From Candidatus Sodaliphilus limicaballi (GTDB taxonomy: Bacteria; Bacteroidota; Bacteroidia; Bacteroidales; Muribaculaceae): 6,145 nucleotides of DNA. Positions 1-6,135 of this stretch are shown here, piece after piece. The stretch covers positions 1 through 6,145 of the forward strand of contig JAGHSP010000420.1 of the NCBI GenBank assembly GCA_018065815.1. Direction: 5' to 3'. How positions within the stretch are numbered: position 1 is the first letter of the stretch; the number at the start of each line of letters is the position of its first letter. Below the pieces are notes generated by a model. It saw only the letters and a program-made list of their open reading frames with translations, was not told where the DNA came from and did not search any database. Made by a program: the position numbers and the translations under genes.

Positions 1-8
1 ATAATGAG

Positions 9-191
9 ATGCTCGACAGTGAGTTTCAAAATCTATTGCAGGCCGACGTTAGACTACAAGATGAATATAAATTGTGGTGTAACGCACATGGCTACACTGT
101 GCGCAACGGCTATCGTGACTACGTAAATGAACTTGTTGAATCCCAAGATTCTATCTGGGATAATTATAAAGAATTTGGAAACGAAGTTTAA
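9..191 (+). CDS. Small acidic protein of unknown function, upstream of aguA (possibly 5'-partial)
   Basis: I do not recognise this protein. As read from the ATG at position 9 it has 60 residues, is acidic (12 Asp/Glu against 5 Arg/Lys), and is rich in aromatic residues, with Trp at 23 and 50 and several Tyr. The pattern GY-x4-GY-x-DY occurs at residues 28-38. There is no signal peptide or membrane segment, so it is probably cytoplasmic. The frame stays open to the left edge (codons for Asn and Glu precede the Met), so the true start may lie outside the window and this may be the C-terminal end of a longer protein. Only eight bases precede the ATG, so no ribosome binding site can be judged. 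The stop lies two bases before the aguA start, which suggests one transcript and translational coupling. A role linked to polyamine synthesis is only a guess from position. Confidence 0.6.
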   Translation: MLDSEFQNLLQADVRLQDEYKLWCNAHGYTVRNGYRDYVNELVESQDSIWDNYKEFGNEV

Positions 192-193
192 AC

Positions 194-1228
194 ATGAGCA
201 CTAATTTATGTTTTCCTGCCGAGTGGGAACTGCAAGACGCAGTGATGATTACGTGGCCATTCGATACCACCGACTGGGCATATATTATTGACGAAGTGAC
301 CCAATGCTATGTCAATTTGGCACATGCCATTGTTCAGGACGAGGATTTGGTGATTGTCACTTCTTGCATTGATGACACGAAGCAGGCACTTGGCGATATC
401 GACTTGACTAGGGTGCATTTCTATGAAATGGCCAATAATGATACATGGGCAAGAGATTTCGGCCCGATCACTGTGATAAGAGATGGCAAATTGCAACTTC
501 TTGATTTCACATTCAATGCATGGGGTATGAAGTTTGCTGCCGACTGCGACAACCTCATCAACTTGCGTCTTCACGATATGGGCGCGTTTGCCGTCGATAT
601 GCAATCATGCCGAGAACTTGTGCTTGAAGGCGGAAGCATAGAGAGCGATGGCAATGGCACAGTCATGACTACCTCGATGTGCTTGCTGCAGGAGAACCGC
701 AATCCCTGGCTCAATCGAGCGCAGATTGAAACAGAATTGAAGAACCGACTAGGTGCAAAAAAGATTCTCTGGATTGAAAACGGTTATCTCACAGGTGATG
801 ACACCGATGGCCATATTGATACTATCGCTCGTTTTGCTCCTGACAATACCATAGTGTATGTGGGATGTGACGACCCCAGCGACGAGCAATTTGAGTCGCT
901 CAAGGCTATGGAAGACGAACTCAAGGCTGCTACCAATGCGCAAGGCGAGCCCTACCGACTGCTGCGTCTCCCCTCTCCCGCCCCTATCTGCGAGAACGAC
1001 ATCCCGGCTTTCCGGCTGCCTGCCACTTATGCCAATTTCTTGATTATGAACCATCAAGTTTTGGTTCCCGTTTACGGCCAACCCACCGACAAGCAGGCTC
1101 TTGAAGTCATAGGGCAAGCATTCCCCGGACGTAAGGTCGTGGGCATAGATTGTAATTCACTCATTAAACAACACGGATCTCTGCATTGCGTCACAATGCA
1201 ACTTTTCAAAAACACATTGAAGAAATGA
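194..1228 (+). CDS. aguA: Agmatine deiminase (agmatine iminohydrolase)
   Basis: Cytoplasmic enzyme that hydrolyses agmatine to N-carbamoylputrescine and ammonia, the middle step from arginine to putrescine. The 344 residues are a normal full length for the peptidyl-arginine-deiminase-like (PAD_porph) family. Family motifs are seen in order: NNDTWARDFGPI at residues 81-92, FNAWG at 107-111, LEGGSIE at 144-150, GDDTDGHIDT at 201-210 with the catalytic His207, and HGSLHCVT at 327-334 with the nucleophile Cys332. The family's guanidine-binding acidic residues are expected in the 81-92 and 201-210 segments, and Asp88, Asp203 and Asp205 are present. Many relatives have two or three Gly before the His-Cys pair; here the segment reads His-Gly-Ser, probably a lineage variant. 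The start follows the upstream stop by two bases, and no strong Shine-Dalgarno is visible, as is usual in Bacteroidetes. The next gene encodes the enzyme that uses its product, which supports agmatine rather than peptidyl-arginine as substrate. Confidence 0.95.
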   Translation: MSTNLCFPAEWELQDAVMITWPFDTTDWAYIIDEVTQCYVNLAHAIVQDEDLVIVTSCIDDTKQALGDIDLTRVHFYEMANNDTWARDFGPITVIRDGKLQLLDFTFNAWGMKFAADCDNLINLRLHDMGAFAVDMQSCRELVLEGGSIESDGNGTVMTTSMCLLQENRNPWLNRAQIETELKNRLGAKKILWIENGYLTGDDTDGHIDTIARFAPDNTIVYVGCDDPSDEQFESLKAMEDELKAATNAQGEPYRLLRLPSPAPICENDIPAFRLPATYANFLIMNHQVLVPVYGQPTDKQALEVIGQAFPGRKVVGIDCNSLIKQHGSLHCVTMQLFKNTLKK

Positions 1229-2100
1229 AAGTAGGCATTATCCAGCAACACAATACCAGCGATATCATTGACAATCGCAACCGACTGATTACAAAAGTTA
1301 GGAAATTGGCAAGTGAAGGCGCACAACTCGTTGTGCTTCAAGAACTACATGACTCGCTTTACTTCTGCCAGGTTGAAGACGTTGACAACTTTGACCTCGC
1401 TGTGCCCATTCCTGGTCAAGAGACCGACCTATATAGCAACGTTGCTCGCGAGTGCGGCATCGTGCTTGTTACATCGATGTTTGAACGTCGTGCAGCGGGA
1501 CTATATCACAACACTGCTGTTGTGTATGATACCGACGGCAGCATTGCAGGAACCTATCGCAAGATGCACATCCCCGACGATCCAGCCTATTATGAGAAAT
1601 TCTATTTCACCCCTGGCGATTTGGGATTTGAACCCATCAACACGTCACTAGGTCGTCTTGGTGTACTAGTATGCTGGGACCAGTGGTATCCCGAAGCGGC
1701 TCGCCTCATGGCACTCAAAGGGGCACAGCTACTCATCTACCCCACTGCCATCGGCTATGAAAGCAGCGACACCCTTGATGAGCAAAACCGCCAGCGCAAT
1801 GCTTGGATCACGGTGCAGCGCGGACATGCTGTTGCCAACGGCCTTCCTGTCGTTACTGTCAATCGTGTGGGTCACGAGTCAGACCCGTCAGGACAAACCA
1901 ATGGAATCCAGTTCTGGGGCAATAGCTTTGTTGCTGGACCACAGGGCGAATTGATTTTCGAGGCTCCCGTTGATGAAGAGGTGGAAACAATCGTCGACAT
2001 CGACATGAAACGCAGCGAGAATGTGCGCCGCTGGTGGCCGTTCCTGCGCGACCGTCGCATCGAGAACTACGAAGGAATTACCAAGAGATTCCTTGACTAA
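1225..2100 (+). CDS. aguB: N-carbamoylputrescine amidase
   Basis: Nitrilase-superfamily (carbon-nitrogen hydrolase) enzyme that splits N-carbamoylputrescine to putrescine, CO2 and ammonia, completing the route begun by AguA. Read from the ATG at 1225 it has 291 residues, the usual size. The Glu-Lys-Cys catalytic triad is visible: Glu40 in LQELH, Lys113 in YRKMHIP, and Cys150 in LVCWDQW. The segments YHNTAVV (94-100), FTPGD (128-132) and the C-terminal RRWWPFLRDRR (268-278) are typical of the CPA branch. I chose the 1225 start because homologues begin with a short beta-strand like MKVGIIQQ and because it makes a four-base ATGA overlap with the aguA stop. An in-frame ATG at 1186 would add 13 residues lying wholly inside aguA and is unlikely. 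The protein is cytoplasmic. The overlap implies translational coupling and roughly equal expression of the two enzymes. Confidence 0.95.
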   Translation: MKVGIIQQHNTSDIIDNRNRLITKVRKLASEGAQLVVLQELHDSLYFCQVEDVDNFDLAVPIPGQETDLYSNVARECGIVLVTSMFERRAAGLYHNTAVVYDTDGSIAGTYRKMHIPDDPAYYEKFYFTPGDLGFEPINTSLGRLGVLVCWDQWYPEAARLMALKGAQLLIYPTAIGYESSDTLDEQNRQRNAWITVQRGHAVANGLPVVTVNRVGHESDPSGQTNGIQFWGNSFVAGPQGELIFEAPVDEEVETIVDIDMKRSENVRRWWPFLRDRRIENYEGITKRFLD

Positions 2101-2139
2101 ATACAATTATTTATAAACCAATACAAAATTTATTAGCTT

Positions 2140-3399
2140 ATGGTAAAGAAATTATTACTCTTATTAACTGTAGCCGTTACGGCTCTCACAGCATCGGCCG
2201 TAGTGATTGACGGTATTACTTACATTTGGGGAGAATGTCGAGGCGGCGATGTTAGCGGCGACATAACCATCAGGTCCACTTACAAGGACGAATACGGCGT
2301 AGAAAACAAAGTGTACAAGATTTTATCTGGAGCTTTCTCTCAAAACCAAAACATCACCTCGGTAACGGTTGAAGGCAATAATCTCGAAATTGTTGGAGGC
2401 TCTGCATTTTATGAATGCTCAAACCTGAAATGGGTAAAACTAAATAAAGGCGTTAAAAAAATAGAACAGTATGCTTTCTATAAATCAGGTATTGAAACTA
2501 TAGACCTTGGTAACTCATTGACAGAATTCGGGTATAGAAGTTTTTGCGACTGCAAATCATTGCAATCTGTCGTGTTGCCTAATACCATTACAACCTTTGG
2601 TATGTTTGTGTTTCAAGATTGTACCTCATTGAAATCAGTTAAGTTTCCGGCAGGCTTAGATAATATTCCACATGGTCTGTTATGTGGCACCGGTATTGAA
2701 ACTATAGTAATTCCCGAGGGCGTTACTGAAATTTACCCTTATGCTTTCTCATCTTGTCGCAATCTCAAGGAAGTGAAACTCCCCAGCACGCTTACGCTTA
2801 TTCAATATAACGCATTTAAAAATACCACTTCACTGGAAAAGATAAATTTCCCAAGCAGTTTGGTTTGGATAGGTAACATGGCTTTTGCCGAGAGCGGCCT
2901 AAAAGAAGTCACTTTCCCTGCCAAATTCGGCTATATGGAAAATGCCGTTTTCAAGAACTGTAAAAACCTCGAGAAGGTGATTGTTCCTCCCGGATGCCAG
3001 AATTTCCTGATGGATGAAACTTTCAGCGGTTGTATCAACATCAAGGAGATTGATGTGCGCCAGGCAACGATGTATATGAGCCCCATCAAACTGGAAAGCA
3101 CATTCAGCAAGGAGGCTTATAATAACGCCACCGTTTACATCCCCACCTTCATGAACACACCCAACTGGGCTGGCCTTAACTACTGGCGCAACTTCAAGAA
3201 AGTGGTCTATGTAGAATATCCCAAGGGCGACATCAACCTCGATAAGATAGTGGACATCAGCGACGTGAGCACACATATCGACCTTCTGCTAGGTAAGGAA
3301 AACCCTGAGCAATATGTCCGCGTGAGCGACATCAACGATGACAAGGTCACAGATGTAAACGACCTCAACACCATCTTAAACATGCTTCTGGGCAAATAA
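2140..3399 (+). CDS. Secreted BspA-like leucine-rich repeat (LRR_5) protein with C-terminal dockerin-type repeats
   Basis: Exported protein of 419 residues. Residues 1-20 form a signal peptide: two Lys, a Leu-rich core, and a TASA end with probable cleavage after Ala20. No lipobox Cys is seen. Residues 65-315 hold about eleven LRR_5 units of 22-24 residues of the form AFxxCxxLxxVxLPxxLxxIxxx, starting at 65, 89, 112, 134, 157, 180, 202, 225, 248, 270 and 294. The tail has two related segments, 363-386 and 397-419, each with a calcium-loop pattern D-x-N-x-D-x3-D-x2-D (364/366/368/372/375 and 398/400/402/406/409), as in type I dockerins. BspA-like proteins are known as surface or secreted binding and adhesion proteins; the ligand here is unknown. 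The gene lies 39 bases after aguB on the same strand without a visible terminator or promoter between them, so read-through is possible, but a functional link to polyamines is not indicated. No T9SS sorting domain is recognised. Confidence 0.9.
   Translation: MVKKLLLLLTVAVTALTASAVVIDGITYIWGECRGGDVSGDITIRSTYKDEYGVENKVYKILSGAFSQNQNITSVTVEGNNLEIVGGSAFYECSNLKWVKLNKGVKKIEQYAFYKSGIETIDLGNSLTEFGYRSFCDCKSLQSVVLPNTITTFGMFVFQDCTSLKSVKFPAGLDNIPHGLLCGTGIETIVIPEGVTEIYPYAFSSCRNLKEVKLPSTLTLIQYNAFKNTTSLEKINFPSSLVWIGNMAFAESGLKEVTFPAKFGYMENAVFKNCKNLEKVIVPPGCQNFLMDETFSGCINIKEIDVRQATMYMSPIKLESTFSKEAYNNATVYIPTFMNTPNWAGLNYWRNFKKVVYVEYPKGDINLDKIVDISDVSTHIDLLLGKENPEQYVRVSDINDDKVTDVNDLNTILNMLLGK
2488..2707 (+). repeat. 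16-bp exact direct repeat within the LRR gene (2488-2503 and 2692-2707)
   Basis: GGTATTGAAACTATAG occurs at 2488-2503 and again at 2692-2707, exactly 204 bases (68 codons) apart and in the same frame, encoding Gly-Ile-Glu-Thr-Ile in both copies. The two copies lie at the same place in LRR units 3 and 6. They look like a remnant of duplication of a three-unit block rather than a regulatory repeat. Confidence 0.75.
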
Positions 3400-3412
3400 A
3401 TCATCAAAGCGA

Positions 3413-3471
3413 ATAAAGTCCAAAACAGCACCATCAAGTGGATTCCACTATTGATGGTGCTGTTGCTTTAT
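3413..3471. terminator. Probable bidirectional transcription terminator between convergent genes
   Basis: AACAGCACCATCAA at 3424-3437 and TTGATGGTGCTGTT at 3451-3464 form a perfect 14-bp stem. Inside it GTGG (3438-3441) pairs with CCAC (3445-3448) around an ATT loop, leaving a two-base TA bulge. Outside it ATAAAG (3413-3418) can pair with CTTTAT (3466-3471), which gives a short T-rich tail on either strand. The core arms start 24 bases after the stop of the LRR gene and 23 bases after the stop of the opposing DUF5686-type gene, so the hairpin is well placed to end both transcripts. The T-tracts are short and interrupted, so termination could be partial. Confidence 0.8.
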
Positions 3472-3487
3472 GAACAATACTTCTTAA

Positions 3488-6025
3488 TCAGAATGTGAAG
3501 TGGAGTTGGATGCGGACGCCGTGGCGGTCAACACCAGGGGTGTCACGGTAAGTAAGTCGCCACACATAATCTACTCGCAAGAATGTGAGGATGTTATCAA
3601 GGCCTACGCCCATTTCCATATAAGGTCTCTTTCCCATTTCTTGCGATAATGTTCCGTCGGGGAACATGAAGACATCACCGCATTTTGCTGGATTATTTCG
3701 GTCGCTAAGGCTGCCCCATAAACCTCTGAACGATACAACCTCACGCAGTTTGAGTTTCTTAATCAATGGCAAATGGTTCATCAGCAATCCATTGGCCCAG
3801 TAGGTCACATCCCACGACAAGTACTGGTCGTTTACAAATTCCATGGGGCTCATGAGGGCATAAGACTCGGGCTGCACCGTGTATGACAAATTGGCATTGG
3901 GCAGCAACAAGTCGGGGTAACTCACTTTGCTCCAAATCTTTCCGCCTTTCAAAATGATATCTGTATAGCCGAATGCCGAGAACCAGAACCTCTTCTGCAA
4001 CCCCACTTCGGTTTTGTTGATTTCATACAAGTTGCCCATAAACCCTTTGGGCATATATGTGTGAGACAATGTGATAATGGGTGCATCCATGTTGATGGGA
4101 AAGCGGAACAGGCGTGTTTGGTAGAACTTTTCGCCTCGGGCATATCGCAATGTGGCTTTGAAACCCGCCTCGGTATATTTGTTGCGGGTTGTTCCGTCTG
4201 GATAAATAAAGTTGAGGAATTTAGAATGCTCGTGTATATTGTGCTCAAATCCCACCGCCACCGAGAAGTGGTTAAGCGTCTCCAACTTATACTCCAGTTG
4301 AGTCTTGCGGAGGTAAAGTAATTTGTTGTCTTCTTGTCTTTTCAGTGCCAAGAAAACGTTGTCGGTATTGGTGTAAAGGTATTTCTGACCCAGTTTGTCC
4401 ACGTCATATTGATGCATGAGCCTTATCGAGTGTATTGGGAACTCTTGGTCGAGATGTTGCTTTTCATTGAATGAATATTCCAGTTGCCCTTGGTATTTCA
4501 ACTTCTCGTCACGGCAACCATAGGCCACATAAGCTCTTGTAAACCATCTGTTGCTCATGTTTACAGTGGACATGCCGCCCAGCCTCAATCTCACTCCTTC
4601 AAGAGAGTTGCCGCTTATAGTTGTGTTGAGCGGGCCGAAATCCCATTTGCTGTTCTTACCGTTGGTGGGTATATAGCCATTAACGAATGTCACGATGATT
4701 TTCTCTCCCCAGTAAAATATTTTGTTTTGCCTCAAACGGTTGAGCATGTTCTGCACTGTATTGCCGTCCACGCCATGAGTTTGCGGACGGTTAAAGGTCC
4801 AGTAGGATTCTTCACGCTTGAAAGCCTTGCTGTCGATGATTTGCTCGCCAGGTTTCTCAAATATCAGTATGTCGTTAGGACTGAAAAAGCTGTGGTTGCT
4901 ATAAGAGGTTTCACGACGCGCAAACATGCCCGGCGTACCCTTTACAAGGCGAAACTCTACTTCTATGTCATCTCGCAACTTGAGTCTTGAACCGTCCTCG
5001 GCCTTTTGGTAATCTTGTATTATGTGCATGCGCTCCACATAGTTCAGGTTGATATTGTGCGGCACATTCATTGTCACTCGCTTGATGAACAAAGTGGTGT
5101 CGTTCAGCGGGATATACATTCGTCCCAGGAAACCAAATCCCTCGGTGTTGAACGGCACAAAGCTCAATTCGATACACTTCTCGCCGCCTATGTCGAGCGT
5201 GTCGTTGAGATAATATTTGTAGAATGTGGTTCCTATCGATGACAAAGGGCTCACAAACTTATTAGACATCAATGTCACGTCATTGCCAAAGATGTCCACT
5301 TCCCTAAAAACTTCGTTAAGAAAGGTCTTAATGCTTGTTTGGTCAAACGATTCGTCAAGACCATTGCTTTTGAGAGCATCGATATATTCCTTGTGCGACT
5401 TGGGTGACTTGCGGAAATACTCGGTAGAAAGCTGTTCCTTTATAGATATGGGCAAGACTTTATGCCCGGTCAGTGTCGATGTGTCGGCATATTCTTCGAG
5501 GAACTTGTATTTCCTTAATAAAGAGTTTTTGCCTCCTGCTTCTTCTAGGTCGTTAAATCCATAGGCCAACCGCTCGTATTTGTTGAAAGAATAGAAAGAG
5601 TTGTTGGTGGGATCTCCTTCTTTGCGTTTAGCAATCAGTTTTTTTGCCAACTCTACTGCGGGATTGTTCTTCTTGCTGTATTTTTCTTTTCCTCGTTTAA
5701 TAACTACCTCATCGAGCGAGACGGCGTCGGTACTCATTTCGATGATTGCAACGCTTTGTCCTGGCTTTATTGTAATTTCTTTGGTCGCATAACCCACGGC
5801 CGACACGCGCAGTTTGGTTATTTTCTCTCGTGTGTTTATATTAAATCCGCCATGTTCTGTAGCTATCAAGCCCACATCAGATCCGGGAGCTGATATCGAT
5901 GCAAAAGGGACAGGCTCGTGTGATATCGAGTCTCTCACCATTCCCGTTATTTGCACCATTGATTGAGCCGATAACTGTAAAACTGACGATAATACAAGTA
6001 TTAAAAAAATATTTACTTTTCCCAT
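3488..6025 (-). CDS. DUF5686 / carboxypeptidase-regulatory-like domain outer-membrane protein
   Basis: Large outer-membrane protein of 845 residues when started at the ATG at 6025 (minus strand). Residues 1-20 are a signal peptide: Gly-Lys, then a hydrophobic core ending LQLSA. Residues 25-108 match a carboxypeptidase-regulatory-like (CarboxypepD_reg-like) beta-sandwich, with the SxGVGYAT-type segment (SAVGYAT, 75-81) and a closing SLDEVVI (103-109), as in SusC-type proteins. From about 115 on it follows the DUF5686 pattern: a periplasmic part with NPAVELAKKLI (121-131), then a barrel with alternating aromatic strands, NTDNVFLALKR (553-563) and LPLIKKLKLREVV (752-764). It ends in FTF; a terminal Phe is the usual barrel-assembly signal. 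No TonB-dependent plug is seen. Function in the family is unknown to me. The frame is open for 38 more codons upstream, but that stretch would remove the signal peptide from the N-terminus and contains the promoter, so I reject the longer start. Transcribed alone here, convergent with the LRR gene. Confidence 0.88.
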   Translation of the reverse strand: MGKVNIFLILVLSSVLQLSAQSMVQITGMVRDSISHEPVPFASISAPGSDVGLIATEHGGFNINTREKITKLRVSAVGYATKEITIKPGQSVAIIEMSTDAVSLDEVVIKRGKEKYSKKNNPAVELAKKLIAKRKEGDPTNNSFYSFNKYERLAYGFNDLEEAGGKNSLLRKYKFLEEYADTSTLTGHKVLPISIKEQLSTEYFRKSPKSHKEYIDALKSNGLDESFDQTSIKTFLNEVFREVDIFGNDVTLMSNKFVSPLSSIGTTFYKYYLNDTLDIGGEKCIELSFVPFNTEGFGFLGRMYIPLNDTTLFIKRVTMNVPHNINLNYVERMHIIQDYQKAEDGSRLKLRDDIEVEFRLVKGTPGMFARRETSYSNHSFFSPNDILIFEKPGEQIIDSKAFKREESYWTFNRPQTHGVDGNTVQNMLNRLRQNKIFYWGEKIIVTFVNGYIPTNGKNSKWDFGPLNTTISGNSLEGVRLRLGGMSTVNMSNRWFTRAYVAYGCRDEKLKYQGQLEYSFNEKQHLDQEFPIHSIRLMHQYDVDKLGQKYLYTNTDNVFLALKRQEDNKLLYLRKTQLEYKLETLNHFSVAVGFEHNIHEHSKFLNFIYPDGTTRNKYTEAGFKATLRYARGEKFYQTRLFRFPINMDAPIITLSHTYMPKGFMGNLYEINKTEVGLQKRFWFSAFGYTDIILKGGKIWSKVSYPDLLLPNANLSYTVQPESYALMSPMEFVNDQYLSWDVTYWANGLLMNHLPLIKKLKLREVVSFRGLWGSLSDRNNPAKCGDVFMFPDGTLSQEMGKRPYMEMGVGLDNILTFLRVDYVWRLTYRDTPGVDRHGVRIQLHFTF

Positions 6026-6034
6026 AATTGGTTG

Positions 6035-6066
6035 CAAAATTAATAAATTTATGTTTTTATGCCAAA
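6035..6066 (-). promoter_or_regulatory. Bacteroidetes-type promoter (-33/-7) of the DUF5686-type gene
   Basis: On the minus strand TTTG (6066-6063) is followed after 20 bases by TAATTTTG (6042-6035) and then C. This fits the Bacteroidetes primary sigma consensus, TTTG at -33 and TAnnTTTG at -7 with 19-21 bases between. The -7 box ends only nine bases before the start codon, so transcription would begin about 2-6 bases before the ATG, giving an almost leaderless mRNA. Confidence 0.65.
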
Positions 6067-6070
6067 TATA
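6063..6070 (-). promoter_or_regulatory. Alternative -7 box upstream of the DUF5686-type gene
   Basis: TATATTTG on the minus strand (6070-6063) also matches TAnnTTTG. It shares its TTTG with the -33 box of the closer promoter. No TTTG is found 19-21 bases further upstream, so as a promoter it is weaker by sequence, but it would give a more ordinary leader of about 30 bases. Confidence 0.3.
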
Positions 6071-6092
6071 CCTTTGAAATAGACCGCGTTTT

Positions 6093-6135
6093 TGTAAATA
6101 ATTACTTACACATGTGCCACTTTCTCTGTAAGTAA
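6093..6135. promoter_or_regulatory. Candidate operator: 18-bp near-palindrome plus a third half-site
   Basis: TGTAAATAATTACTTACA at 6093-6110 is a palindrome with one mismatched pair in nine. A further half-site, TGTAAGTAA, lies at 6127-6135 and is the exact reverse complement of the half at 6102-6110. The motif TGTAARTAA is thus present three times in 43 bases, about 30-70 bases upstream of the -33 box of the DUF5686-type gene. This is where an activator would bind. The bound regulator is not known, and the AT-rich setting makes chance similarity possible. Confidence 0.4.

Noticed and set aside
4..126. 41-codon plus-strand frame starting at ATG 4
   Set aside because: It overlaps the small gene in another frame, has unnatural residue composition, and ends well before aguA, while the frame from position 9 runs to within two bases of aguA.
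206..604. 132-codon minus-strand open frame
   Set aside because: It is antisense to the agmatine deiminase motifs and has no protein-like domain or signal.
749..1117. 122-codon minus-strand open frame
   Set aside because: It lies opposite the catalytic region of aguA, and nothing in its translation resembles a known protein.
1186..1224. Upstream in-frame ATG for aguB adding 13 residues
   Set aside because: The extra residues lie entirely inside aguA, do not resemble the N-terminus of nitrilase-family amidases, and the ATG at 1225 gives the standard ATGA overlap and an N-terminal beta-strand.
2899..3276. 125-codon minus-strand open frame opposite the LRR gene
   Set aside because: It overlaps the LRR units and the first dockerin loop, whose reading frame is strongly supported; no promoter or start signal is seen.
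4484..4990. 168-codon plus-strand open frame
   Set aside because: It is antisense to the well-supported DUF5686-type gene, matches no recognised family and has no start context; it is a shadow of codon use on the other strand.
6102..6135. Nine-base inverted repeat (TTACTTACA / TGTAAGTAA) as a terminator hairpin
   Set aside because: The stem is AT-rich with a 16-base loop and has no clean T-tract on the relevant side, so an operator explanation is preferred.
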